This document shows, one piece after another, positions 7,895-14,304 of a DNA stretch of 64,000 nt. The position numbers were made by a program, and so were the translations under genes. Numbering within the stretch: position 1 is the first letter of the stretch; the number at the start of each line of letters is the position of its first letter. This DNA is from a virus. The notes beneath the pieces were generated by a model. It was not told the origin of the DNA. It was given only the letters and a program-made list of their open reading frames with translations, and did no database searches. Where the stretch lies: the IMG/VR virus record IMGVR_UViG_3300025897_002116, positions 1 through 64,000 of that record; one strand, 5' to 3'.

Positions 7895-8233
7895 CTAAGT
7901 TTTGTAGTCACCTAATACCATCTCTGTTATGTCTATATCAGCCATGTCCATCTTGTATGTAGTCCTTGTAGACATCATATCATAAGTATAAAGATGTATG
8001 GTCGTATTGGTGATCTTATGTACGTTCATTGAAGAGGGTACACTAAGGCATGTTACTGAGTAGTCTTTATCTAGACCATCCCATGAGTTATATACCTCTA
8101 GTCTGTACTCCTTGTCTCCTTTGTAGGTAAAGCGTAAGCTGCCTCCTTTGGTAAGGTTCTTGATTAAAGCTATCTTAGACACAGCCGCCTTAACTCTTTG
8201 ATTGTATGTGGTAAATAATGTATTAGTATCCAT
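7895..8233 (-). CDS. Hypothetical early protein
   Basis: A 112-residue protein with a helical N-terminus (TYNQRVKAAVSKIALIKNLT) and a strand-rich remainder (LRFTYKGDKEYRLEVYNSWD). No family recognised. It has its own promoter cassette and AAAGGTTATG start, as do most small genes up to 14.3 kb, which supports an early transcribed gene. It starts a few bases after the promoter that overlaps the end of the gene upstream. Confidence 0.7.
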   Translation of the reverse strand: MDTNTLFTTYNQRVKAAVSKIALIKNLTKGGSLRFTYKGDKEYRLEVYNSWDGLDKDYSVTCLSVPSSMNVHKITNTTIHLYTYDMMSTRTTYKMDMADIDITEMVLGDYKT

Positions 8234-8263
8234 AACCTTTATTTTTATCTATTTGACTTATAC

Positions 8264-8295
8264 CTAAATATACGAACTTTAATTCAGAAAGGCAA
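8264..8295 (-). promoter_or_regulatory. Reiterated promoter cassette
   Basis: AAGTTGCCTTTC with TTG at 8295-8293, 20-nt spacer ending AAAGTTCG, TATATTTAGG from 8272, then GTATAAG and AAAGGTTATG. It starts immediately after the stop of the 83-residue gene. Confidence 0.85.
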
Positions 8296-8296
8296 C

Positions 8297-8548
8297 TTAT
8301 GCCGAACAACGATCATCACCTAAATCTACCTCTCTACGGTACACCGCACCCTTTACAGAGTCTTCCCAGTACCCTTTAACAATAGCCTGCTTACATTCAC
8401 CAAGAGTATCGCAATGTAGATGGTCACCGAGTTTGTTATTAACCGGCTTAATAATCCAATCATTGTATATGGCTCGGTAGGAAGCTATGAAAGATAAACT
8501 AGCCGTAACTATGTTATAACTGCCTGCTTTAATTTTAGTAACCTTCAT
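8297..8548 (-). CDS. Hypothetical early protein
   Basis: An 83-residue protein (starts MKVTKIKAGSYNIVTA) of unknown family with two cysteines and a 'GECKQAIVKGYW' segment. The ATG is preceded by AAAGGTT and lies 12 nt after the stop of the 50-residue gene, so both form one operon from the promoter at 8733-8764. Confidence 0.65.
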   Translation of the reverse strand: MKVTKIKAGSYNIVTASLSFIASYRAIYNDWIIKPVNNKLGDHLHCDTLGECKQAIVKGYWEDSVKGAVYRREVDLGDDRCSA

Positions 8549-8560
8549 AACCTTTATTGT

Positions 8561-8713
8561 TTAATGTCCTGTATAAATGTCTTGCCCTGATATCGTAGTA
8601 ACCTCACCCGTAATAAGATCTGTCATCTCTATCAGCTCATCATCCGTTATATAACCTGAACCCCATGCCTTAATAAGATCGTTGATTGCCTGCTGTGTTG
8701 ATTGTCTGTCCAT
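8561..8713 (-). CDS. Hypothetical 50-residue early protein
   Basis: The protein MDRQSTQQAINDLIKAWGSG... ends with SGQDIYTGH. A longer ORF (to 8764) exists, but its extra 17 codons overlie the promoter, and the conserved leader AGAGGTTATG points to the ATG at 8713; that start is chosen. Short helical acidic protein, no family recognised. Confidence 0.65.
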   Translation of the reverse strand: MDRQSTQQAINDLIKAWGSGYITDDELIEMTDLITGEVTTISGQDIYTGH

Positions 8714-8732
8714 AACCTCTTTCTTTATATAC

Positions 8733-8764
8733 CTAAAGATACGAACTATAAGTTTAAAAGGCAA
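8733..8764 (-). promoter_or_regulatory. Reiterated promoter cassette
   Basis: TTG at 8764-8762, 20-nt spacer ending TAGTTCG, TATCTTTAGG from 8741. It decides the start of the following gene at 8713. Confidence 0.85.
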
Positions 8765-9155
8765 CTATTATAGGAGATTTACATTCCGTCTAAGGTTCTC
8801 TTTATTCCTTTACCCTTCTCCTACCCTACCACATAGGCAACGTTATGAATATGCTAAAGGAATTAGGTTTTAGGGGTATACACGTCTAAATATATTTTGT
8901 ATGGCCGGAAAAGTTGTAAGGGAGACACATGCAGCCCAATACTTCACTTTCTAACCCCACAACAAACTACTTCATTTTTCTACACATCATACATCTATTC
9001 ATAGTACAATACAATCAATTCAATATATACATATATACTTACAATATAGTTCATACACTTCACCGTAAACAATCACCTTAACCTTCTTTCTCCCTTGATC
9101 TCTCTATGTCTGTCCATATATCGTATGTACCGGTGTACCTATGTTTGGTCAAAGT
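8765..9155. other. 391-base gap, no convincing protein gene
   Basis: All frames carry only short ORFs. On the minus strand TTG (9074-9072 region) and TATATTGTAAG with a ~21-nt spacer form a possible promoter near 9045-9075, which would drive an untranslated RNA or the tail of an operon through this gap. Nothing else is recognised. Confidence 0.35.
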
Positions 9156-9260
9156 CTATAATAACTCAGAGACGGGGTACGCCAGTACCTCCTCACCCTT
9201 TATCATCAGGTTTGGGAAGGCACGCCATTGTTGTTTGGTTGGTTGATAGGTTGGCTTCAT
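9156..9260 (-). CDS. Possible 34-residue peptide gene
   Basis: ATG at 9260 opens a 34-codon frame (MKPTYQPTKQQWRAFPNL...YPVSELL). It follows hairpin element 1 in the same way that two accepted genes follow elements 2 and 3, which is the main reason to list it. Base composition is GC-richer than neighbouring genes, and a longer frame to 9365 runs through the hairpin and is not accepted. Confidence 0.3.
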   Translation of the reverse strand: MKPTYQPTKQQWRAFPNLMIKGEEVLAYPVSELL

Positions 9261-9276
9261 TTGAGACTTTAGTTGA

Positions 9277-9326
9277 AAATGCGCGTGGCACCTTCGGTGG
9301 AGAGATGAAAACCCCCTCCCCCTCAT
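9277..9326 (-). repeat. Covarying hairpin element, copy 1
   Basis: Read on the minus strand: a G-rich run (GAGGGGGAGGGGG), CTCTCC, a CACC-GAA-GGTG hairpin and CACGCGC. The stem sequence differs from copies 2 and 3 but pairing is kept; GGAGGG can pair with CTCTCC. It lies between the gene ending at 9369 and the possible peptide starting at 9260. Confidence 0.6.
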
Positions 9327-9368
9327 CATTCCTATCCTCCATCCAATCCCATTCCCTACCGGCATTGA

Positions 9369-9890
9369 TCATAATACTGCATTACTATTAATCTGTCTAT
9401 CAAAGCAAAATGTCTCATAATCTTTCTCATTAACCTTATACCCCCAATGCAATAAAGATTGCTGTATCCTTGGAGATATATTCCAATTGCCTTCATTATG
9501 TATCTTTGTATATATTCCTGTTCTCCATCTACCGTTGCTACCGCAGAACTCCTGCCATCTCTGTATCTGTCTATTATCGTCTGAGTGCCTTCTTCCGTTA
9601 TGGTACTTTGTATACCACTCAAACCAACCATATGGATCATCCTTATGCATCCATTTCATATCCCTCCAATAAGCATAGTTCATTCCACTTCTTATCTTGA
9701 ACTTATTCATCTTAGGTTTGTATGTTTCTCCTAAGTATAAGCTTGTGTCTACGTTATCGTACGTTTCAAATAGAGTACTATACTCACAATCACCTTCTAG
9801 TTTTTCTATACCAAAATACGATCCTCCGAATATTCCTTCTCTAAGCATCTCACTTGGTGTCAATAAAGGGTTGAATTGTAATGTACTCAT
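9369..9890 (-). CDS. Conserved hypothetical protein (YxxYHxGRR...DDxRQIxRW type)
   Basis: A 173-residue protein. The segment WFEWYTKYHNGRRHSDDNRQ followed by IQRWQEFCGSNGRW is a pattern I recall from a widespread uncharacterised protein family; no catalytic function is known to me. N-terminus MSTLQFNPLLTPSEMLREGI and FGGSYF also look conserved. Hairpin element 2 sits between it and the gene upstream. A shorter overlapping ORF in another frame is a shadow. Confidence 0.75.
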   Translation of the reverse strand: MSTLQFNPLLTPSEMLREGIFGGSYFGIEKLEGDCEYSTLFETYDNVDTSLYLGETYKPKMNKFKIRSGMNYAYWRDMKWMHKDDPYGWFEWYTKYHNGRRHSDDNRQIQRWQEFCGSNGRWRTGIYTKIHNEGNWNISPRIQQSLLHWGYKVNEKDYETFCFDRQINSNAVL

Positions 9891-9905
9891 ATGTAGTTTA
9901 TGTTA

Positions 9906-9959
9906 ATTTCGCGCGTGTCAACTTCGTTGACGGGAGAACAAACGCCCCCGCCCCCTCAT
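9906..9959 (-). repeat. Covarying hairpin element, copy 2
   Basis: Minus strand: GAGGGGGCGGGGGCG, TCTCCC, the perfect 6-bp hairpin GTCAAC-GAA-GTTGAC, then ACGCGCGAA and, 16 nt later, the ATG at 9890. CGGGGG can pair with CTCCCG. Intercistronic position between two small genes. Confidence 0.65.
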
Positions 9960-9980
9960 CCTTATCCTTCTACTTAAAAA

Positions 9981-10199
9981 TTAGCGCTGTACGTTGCTAA
10001 AATAAGTCTTCAATGTATCCAATCTATCATCTGCATCTGTTAGCATCATTAATGCATCTTCGGCATTTTTATAGAAATCATCTGTTGAATGATCTCCTAT
10101 GCCGGCCGGATGATTAGATAAAAGATTTAATGTTAGTAGGGCCTTTGCTTTATCTGCCTTTGCAGATGATTTTAACATAATGTATAGTTCTTCTTTCAT
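9981..10199 (-). CDS. Hypothetical helical protein
   Basis: A 72-residue protein (MKEELYIMLKSSAKADKAKA...) predicted to be all helical; no family recognised. It lies 11 nt after the stop of the 52-residue gene, as part of the same operon. Confidence 0.65.
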   Translation of the reverse strand: MKEELYIMLKSSAKADKAKALLTLNLLSNHPAGIGDHSTDDFYKNAEDALMMLTDADDRLDTLKTYFSNVQR

Positions 10200-10210
10200 A
10201 GTTCTGAGGT

Positions 10211-10369
10211 TTAGCTTTTAGAAATATATTTGTAGTATCTGTATATCTCATCTTTGGTACCCATAATTTCAATCACCTCTGGAATTCCTTTCTCCTCTAA
10301 TTCTCTGAGTAGATCTTTATCCGTAGCGTTCATAAAGTCAACTGTTACCTGCATGAATATTTGTTTCAT
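10211..10369 (-). CDS. Hypothetical 52-residue protein
   Basis: A short gene found by reading the gap: MKQIFMQVTVDFMNATDKDL...EIYRYYKYISKS. Its ATG overlaps the stop of the gene upstream as ATGA, and its stop is 11 nt before the next gene, so spacing on both sides is that of a coupled operon. A strand followed by a helical body is likely; no family recognised. Confidence 0.6.
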   Translation of the reverse strand: MKQIFMQVTVDFMNATDKDLLRELEEKGIPEVIEIMGTKDEIYRYYKYISKS

Positions 10370-10581
10370 TTTATCTTATATTTCTTCTTATATATATCAA
10401 TGAATGCTTTTCCTACACCTACATCCAATATCTCCATTCCGGCTGGTATCTTCTTTGATCTCTCTGCAAGTATAGGATCTACATATCTTAGGTCCGTAAA
10501 TACTTTAAGCCAAACTTTTCTACCGTTTGGTTTCTTGTATGTTACTGCTATCGGGATCTGTTCTTTTGGTATATATGTCAT
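10366..10581 (-). CDS. Hypothetical basic protein
   Basis: The start is set at the ATG at 10581 (MTYIPKEQIPIAVTYKKPNG...), giving 71 residues; the longer frame to 10629 would run through hairpin element 3, which ends just upstream of this ATG. Lys-rich with conserved-looking KVWLKVFTDLRYVDPILAER. Function unknown. Confidence 0.65.
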   Translation of the reverse strand: MTYIPKEQIPIAVTYKKPNGRKVWLKVFTDLRYVDPILAERSKKIPAGMEILDVGVGKAFIDIYKKKYKIK

Positions 10582-10582
10582 A

Positions 10583-10636
10583 ATTCGCGCGTGACTCCTT
10601 CGGAGGAGAGAGGTTAAACGCACCCTCACCCCCTTA
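10583..10636 (-). repeat. Covarying hairpin element, copy 3
   Basis: Minus strand: AAGGGGGTGAGGGTGCG, CTCTCTCC, the hairpin CTCC-GAA-GGAG, then CACGCGCGAATT directly before the ATG at 10581. GAGGG can pair with CTCTC. Same order of parts as copies 1 and 2. Confidence 0.65.
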
Positions 10637-10642
10637 GTTTAA

Positions 10643-11149
10643 TTATTCAAATAAACTTAACTGTACTGTACGTATTTCAGGAACTATCTTATAAGCACTC
10701 AAAACCTTTCTAGTTGGTCTGAATGCTTCAATGCCCCAGTCAGCTAATTCTCCATCTATTACTGCTACTGCATGCTTTGCAACCGTCACTATATAGTTAC
10801 CTTTAGGATGAGATTGAACAAAGCTTTTTAAAGTCTTCTTTCTCCATACAAAATCACCGTTGAATTTATACCTATTCTTAGTCGACTTAGATCCTAATAC
10901 CTCAACTTTAGCTTTCTTATCACCAAGCAGTATTCCTTTTGATTCAGCTTCTTCGAATTTACTATTAATAACTTTTTCTAAAGTTCCTTTTTTATCCTTC
11001 CTAGCGAAGGTCTCTTTTGCAACTTTATGTGCTATTGTATAATCTACTTCTCCTGCTATCGCTAATGCTCTCACAAAGCAATCATTTTTCTCTTTTGCAG
11101 CAAGAGGTGAACTAAATTCCGAGTAATTTTTTTGAATGTCTAAATACAT
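10643..11149 (-). CDS. Papain-like cysteine peptidase fold protein with C-terminal clamp-binding motif
   Basis: A 168-residue protein. NDCFVRALAIAG (Cys at about 24), a later KHAVAVIDG (His about 126) and ADWG (Asp about 136) have the Cys-His-Asp order of papain-like/C39-like peptidases. The last residues, TVQLSLFE, contain QLSLF, the consensus bacterial beta-sliding-clamp-binding motif. The gene has its own promoter cassette, so it is probably expressed early. Catalysis and clamp binding are inferred from motifs only. Confidence 0.6.
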   Translation of the reverse strand: MYLDIQKNYSEFSSPLAAKEKNDCFVRALAIAGEVDYTIAHKVAKETFARKDKKGTLEKVINSKFEEAESKGILLGDKKAKVEVLGSKSTKNRYKFNGDFVWRKKTLKSFVQSHPKGNYIVTVAKHAVAVIDGELADWGIEAFRPTRKVLSAYKIVPEIRTVQLSLFE

Positions 11150-11176
11150 AACCTTTTTTTTTATTTTAACTTATAC

Positions 11177-11208
11177 CTAAATATACGAACTTTAATTGTA
11201 AAAAGCAA
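11177..11208 (-). promoter_or_regulatory. Reiterated promoter cassette
   Basis: TTG at 11208-11206, 20-nt spacer ending AAAGTTCG, TATATTTAGG from 11185, then AAAAGGTTATG. Drives the cysteine-peptidase-like gene and the genes coupled to it. Confidence 0.85.
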
Positions 11209-11212
11209 CCTT

Positions 11213-11596
11213 TTAGGCTACTTTATTTTCTACAAAAACTTTGTCTGCCCAAGTCTTAGCATTCACAGCTGAGTATTGGTGCTGATCATATAGGTTCGTG
11301 TTAAAGAATAGTTGATTGACTTCTCCTACAGTCACCTGAGCCATGAGCTCTTTATCCATAAAAACTATGGTTTTTCCTTTACGAGCAAATACTGTTAACC
11401 AGAACTCTGAACCTTCGGCTCTGAATTGAATAGTTTGCAAAGCTCCTTTCTTCCAATTACTTAACTTTGGCATGATAGTACCAACTTCGTAAGCTTTCAT
11501 AAATCCAGCTTTTACTTTAACGATTGCTTGGTAAGTTCCTTTTTGACCTTTGATGTAGTCTACTATGTTGATCGATGTTGTATTTCTAATTTCCAT
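11213..11596 (-). CDS. Hypothetical early protein
   Basis: A 127-residue protein, alternating strands and loops (TYQAIVKVKAGFMKAYEVGT; SEFWLTVFARKGKTIVFMDK), no family recognised. Single-gene transcription unit: promoter cassette upstream and the next gene's cassette directly downstream. Confidence 0.7.
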   Translation of the reverse strand: MEIRNTTSINIVDYIKGQKGTYQAIVKVKAGFMKAYEVGTIMPKLSNWKKGALQTIQFRAEGSEFWLTVFARKGKTIVFMDKELMAQVTVGEVNQLFFNTNLYDQHQYSAVNAKTWADKVFVENKVA

Positions 11597-11626
11597 AACC
11601 TTTATTTTTATCTTTTTAACTTATAC

Positions 11627-11658
11627 CTAAATATACGAACTTTAAGCCGGAAAGGCAA
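11627..11658 (-). promoter_or_regulatory. Reiterated promoter cassette
   Basis: TTG at 11658-11656, 20-nt spacer ending AAAGTTCG, TATATTTAGG from 11635, AAATAAAGGTTATG at the start codon. It directly follows an intrinsic terminator. Confidence 0.9.
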
Positions 11659-11667
11659 CTTTTAACC

Positions 11668-11693
11668 AAAAAAAAACGGAAAGAATTCCGTTT
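11668..11693 (-). terminator. Intrinsic terminator
   Basis: Minus strand: AAACGGAA, loop TTCT, TTCCGTTT, then six more T. It ends the unit carrying the 83- and 257-residue genes, just before the next promoter. Confidence 0.85.
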
Positions 11694-11711
11694 AATTTTA
11701 AAAACAAGGGG

Positions 11712-11963
11712 CTATGAAATCCTAGTATTTATTTGTTCTTTCTTAATTTCCAATTGTATTACCAAGTCTTCATAAAAAAGACTAACAAGTTCATTTGTAA
11801 AAAAAGTATTACCTTTGGCAGTCAGCCAGGGAGGTGATAAATACATTCTTATAAAATTATTGGCAAGCTTCTGAGAGGTTCCAATTTGCTCTAAAGTTAA
11901 ACAGGAGTTTATTGCTCTCACTGTAAATTTGTAATTCTTAAGAATTTGTCTCTTTAGTTTCAT
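11712..11963 (-). CDS. Hypothetical helical protein
   Basis: An 83-residue, basic N-terminus, helical protein (MKLKRQILKNYKFTVRAINS...). No family recognised. Four bases separate it from the gene upstream; an intrinsic terminator follows 18 nt after the stop. Confidence 0.65.
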   Translation of the reverse strand: MKLKRQILKNYKFTVRAINSCLTLEQIGTSQKLANNFIRMYLSPPWLTAKGNTFFTNELVSLFYEDLVIQLEIKKEQINTRIS

Positions 11964-11967
11964 AAGC

Positions 11968-12741
11968 TTATTTGATGATTAGGTCTTTAAAGTCATTAAC
12001 GAATACCTCTACATTACTAACTCTTACTCCTTTTACTTTATGAATATGTTTAATATTATCATACGTGGAATGAGTAGTTACTAATAGATCAGCTGATTTG
12101 CCGGACGCAGTTACCTTACTAGCAGCAATTCTAACTATATTGGATAGAGTATGATCAAATTTAACTCTAAGTTTAGTTCTATCACTTCTATTAAAATTAA
12201 TACCTTTAGTTAGAAGGTTATCTAATAAGTTAACTTTATCTAAAGAGTCTACTACAGTTCTTTGAGCCTCAATTAACTTAAATAGTTCCGTACGCTTAGT
12301 CTTAAACGTTTCAATAAACTTATTGTATTTAGTAGTACAATTATTTAAGTCTGTAAGGATATCCTCTTTGTATTCAACAGCAATATTGATATAATGATCA
12401 ATCACATTTCGTTTTTCTCTAAGAATTATGTCATTACTGATTTCATATCTTTGAGAACTCATTGATAACTCAATTGAATTATGTAATCGAAAATTATCAT
12501 CATTCCATGAGGTATAGGTATATAGCGACAGTATAGTTGAATTGTTTTTAAAATCATTTATTTCAACATATTCATTACCTATTCTAACTTTGAAGTTTTC
12601 AGAAAAGTCATCTTGAAAATAACGAGCTAGTATTTCTCTCTTTTCATTATCAGCTCTTTGAGTTAAAGAACTAATTCTGATATCCAATTCTGCTTTTTCT
12701 GTAGTTAGCTTATCTAACTGATCTCTATGTAAATTTTTCAT
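11968..12741 (-). CDS. Hypothetical coiled-coil protein
   Basis: A 257-residue protein. Residues 1-35 (LDKLTTEKAELDIRISSLTQ) and about 140-175 form coiled-coil-like helices around a strand-rich middle. No family recognised. It is the first gene after a promoter cassette and is coupled to the 83-residue gene. Confidence 0.7.
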   Translation of the reverse strand: MKNLHRDQLDKLTTEKAELDIRISSLTQRADNEKREILARYFQDDFSENFKVRIGNEYVEINDFKNNSTILSLYTYTSWNDDNFRLHNSIELSMSSQRYEISNDIILREKRNVIDHYINIAVEYKEDILTDLNNCTTKYNKFIETFKTKRTELFKLIEAQRTVVDSLDKVNLLDNLLTKGINFNRSDRTKLRVKFDHTLSNIVRIAASKVTASGKSADLLVTTHSTYDNIKHIHKVKGVRVSNVEVFVNDFKDLIIK

Positions 12742-12771
12742 AACCTTTATTTTTATCTTTTTAACTTATAC

Positions 12772-12803
12772 CTAAAGATACGAACTTTAAGCCGGAAAGG
12801 CAA
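12772..12803 (-). promoter_or_regulatory. Reiterated promoter cassette
   Basis: TTG at 12803-12801, 20-nt spacer ending AAAGTTCG, TATCTTTAGG from 12780, AAATAAAGGTTATG. Confidence 0.9.
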
Positions 12804-12825
12804 CTATTATCTTAATATTATTTAG

Positions 12826-13188
12826 TTAAAGGCTATTTAATAGCCCTAATGATCCAGAGAAGTCTACTCCAGCTATTACAGATTCCGGAGAGTCAACTAC
12901 CTTAGTAACCATTTCTTTTAACTGTGTATGTATTTCTTCCTCCAGTTTTACTGCAGATCTCTGTTTACTTCTCTCCTGTTCAGTCCAGCCTTCACCACCT
13001 AGTCTGATAGAATCATGACTTGCAAAATCACATTCTCTGGTAAGTTCACCGCTCAGGGTATGACCTTCATAGTCAATTAGCATACTAAAAAAGTATCCTT
13101 CATTATGTACACTGTAGGCTTTGTACTCGTCTATGAGTAGATTCTTGGCTTTACTAAAATTCTTTTTTCTTAATGCTGTTTTTGTCAT
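12826..13188 (-). CDS. Hypothetical early protein
   Basis: A 120-residue acidic protein (MTKTALRKKNFSKAKNLLID... LKEMVTKVVDSPESVIAGVD) with no recognised family. It has its own promoter cassette. Confidence 0.7.
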   Translation of the reverse strand: MTKTALRKKNFSKAKNLLIDEYKAYSVHNEGYFFSMLIDYEGHTLSGELTRECDFASHDSIRLGGEGWTEQERSKQRSAVKLEEEIHTQLKEMVTKVVDSPESVIAGVDFSGSLGLLNSL

Positions 13189-13218
13189 AACCTTTATTTA
13201 TATCTTTTTAACTTATAC

Positions 13219-13250
13219 CTAAATATACGAACTTTAAACCAGAAAAGCAA
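13219..13250 (-). promoter_or_regulatory. Reiterated promoter cassette
   Basis: TTG at 13250-13248, 20-nt spacer ending AAAGTTCG, TATATTTAGG from 13227, AAAGGTTATG at the start. Confidence 0.9.
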
Positions 13251-13268
13251 CTGCTTTTGTGACGTATT

Positions 13269-13364
13269 TTACCTACTATTAAACCACCAAATGAGTGTAT
13301 GTACGATTATTGCCACTAGTAACCACCATTGTATTCTTCTTGATTCACGTTTCTGAGAGTTCAT
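13269..13364 (-). CDS. 31-residue single-pass membrane peptide
   Basis: MNSQKRESRRIQWWLLVAII followed by VHTLIWWFNSR. Basic N-terminus and one Trp-rich hydrophobic helix (about residues 12-28). Its ATG overlaps the stop of the 32-residue gene as ATGA, which supports it as the third gene of a small membrane-peptide operon. Confidence 0.55.
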   Translation of the reverse strand: MNSQKRESRRIQWWLLVAIIVHTLIWWFNSR

Positions 13365-13459
13365 TTTTTGTATTTATCTTTAAGGAAGCTAATCATAGAC
13401 ATACAGTATAATACGAATATTAATGTTGCAATATCTATTATTAATCTAAATTCATCCAT
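13361..13459 (-). CDS. 32-residue single-pass membrane peptide
   Basis: MDEFRLIIDIATLIFVLYCM then SMISFLKDKYKK. One hydrophobic helix (about 5-25) with a basic tail. Five bases separate it from the 74-residue gene; it overlaps the next gene by 4 nt. Confidence 0.55.
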   Translation of the reverse strand: MDEFRLIIDIATLIFVLYCMSMISFLKDKYKK

Positions 13460-13464
13460 ATTGA

Positions 13465-13689
13465 TTATACGTTTTCTTTTCTTTTATTATCCTGAACAAC
13501 AAAGTAGTAAGAGAACCCTATAAGGGCTATTGATAGAATTAAAAGTGTAGTAATTGGATTCATCATCATTACATATAAGACTAAGAAAAAAGCCTTGATT
13601 GACTGTATCAACAAAAATACTGCGCATATTGTAGCCCCTATGGCTGCAAGTATGGTGAGGAATCTAAATATTAAATCTTCTATTTTCAT
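13465..13689 (-). CDS. Small two-pass membrane protein
   Basis: A 74-residue protein with two hydrophobic segments (about 8-32 and 44-66) and a basic tail (QDNKRKENV). First gene after a promoter cassette and followed by two tiny membrane peptides in the same unit. Early membrane-targeting function is inference. Confidence 0.7.
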   Translation of the reverse strand: MKIEDLIFRFLTILAAIGATICAVFLLIQSIKAFFLVLYVMMMNPITTLLILSIALIGFSYYFVVQDNKRKENV

Positions 13690-13719
13690 AACCTTTATTT
13701 ATATCTTTTTAACTTATAC

Positions 13720-13751
13720 CTAAAGATACGAACTTTATCTTAAAAAGGCAA
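13720..13751 (-). promoter_or_regulatory. Reiterated promoter cassette
   Basis: TTG at 13751-13749, 20-nt spacer ending AACTTTA-type bases before CG, TATCTTTAGG from 13728, AAAGGTTATG. Confidence 0.85.
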
Positions 13752-13769
13752 CTTTCTTACGTTTTATTT

Positions 13770-13871
13770 TTAATGCCCTAAATGCATTTCTATCTCCCAC
13801 ATCTCCATTTCTTCAATTTCTTTTGAGGTGAAGTTTGTATTAGCTAGCATTAATTCTTTTAGGTATTCCAT
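13770..13871 (-). CDS. 33-residue acidic peptide
   Basis: MEYLKELMLANTNFTSKEIE then EMEMWEIEMHLGH. Short, acidic, Met-rich, helical. It lies 10 nt after the gene upstream and ends just before the next promoter cassette. Unknown function. Confidence 0.5.
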   Translation of the reverse strand: MEYLKELMLANTNFTSKEIEEMEMWEIEMHLGH

Positions 13872-13881
13872 AACTATTATT

Positions 13882-14082
13882 TTATTTTTTTATAGGTTGA
13901 TGACCCTCAAGCATTAGATTCCAATACTTCCTTAATTTAGAGGGCAGTGACGAATTGGGAGGAGATTTTAGTTTTGCTAATTCACTACATAACCATCCGT
14001 AGTCTGGATGTTTGTTCGTAGCTAATAACGTAAATGAGATTGCATCGGCCAATTTTCTTGTTTCTTTATCAATTCTTTTCAT
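13882..14082 (-). CDS. Hypothetical 66-residue protein
   Basis: Start placed at the ATG at 14082 (MKRIDKETRKLADAISFTLL...), which overlaps the end of the 38-residue gene by 14 nt; a start at 14106 is possible but would overlap it by 38 nt. Basic helical protein, no family recognised. Confidence 0.6.
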   Translation of the reverse strand: MKRIDKETRKLADAISFTLLATNKHPDYGWLCSELAKLKSPPNSSLPSKLRKYWNLMLEGHQPIKK

Positions 14083-14185
14083 TATGTATTTTTTTATTAA
14101 TACCACTTGATATTACAGTTCCAACGGAATTTGCATGAACACTCAGTAAGTACATAGCTTTTTCTAATTCACTCATCTTTTTCAT
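14069..14185 (-). CDS. Hypothetical 38-residue peptide
   Basis: MKKMSELEKAMYLLSVHANS then VGTVISSGINKKIHNEKN. It starts exactly at the AAAGGTTATG-type leader of a promoter cassette, which is good evidence that it is translated. Unknown function. Confidence 0.6.
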   Translation of the reverse strand: MKKMSELEKAMYLLSVHANSVGTVISSGINKKIHNEKN

Positions 14186-14215
14186 AACCTTTATTTTTAT
14201 CTTTTTAACTTATAC

Positions 14216-14247
14216 CTAAATATACGAACTTAAAATCAGAAAGGCAA
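14216..14247 (-). promoter_or_regulatory. Reiterated promoter cassette
   Basis: TTG at 14247-14245, 20-nt spacer ending AAGTTCG, TATATTTAGG from 14224, AAATAAAGGTTATG. Rightmost member of the tandem series. Confidence 0.9.
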
Positions 14248-14304
14248 CTGTTTTTCAATGTTTTTTTTGGGGATCTATGGGTTAACTCCGCTATAATGAT
14301 CTTA

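Noticed and set aside
9261-9365. N-terminal extension of the possible 34-residue peptide
   Set aside because: The extra codons translate the hairpin element, so the shorter start at 9260 is more credible.
9095-9391. 98-codon plus ORF
   Set aside because: Runs through hairpin element copy 1 and into the end of an accepted minus gene; no leader box; composition is not like the other genes.
9356-9640. 94-codon minus ORF
   Set aside because: Lies wholly in another frame of the conserved 173-residue gene.
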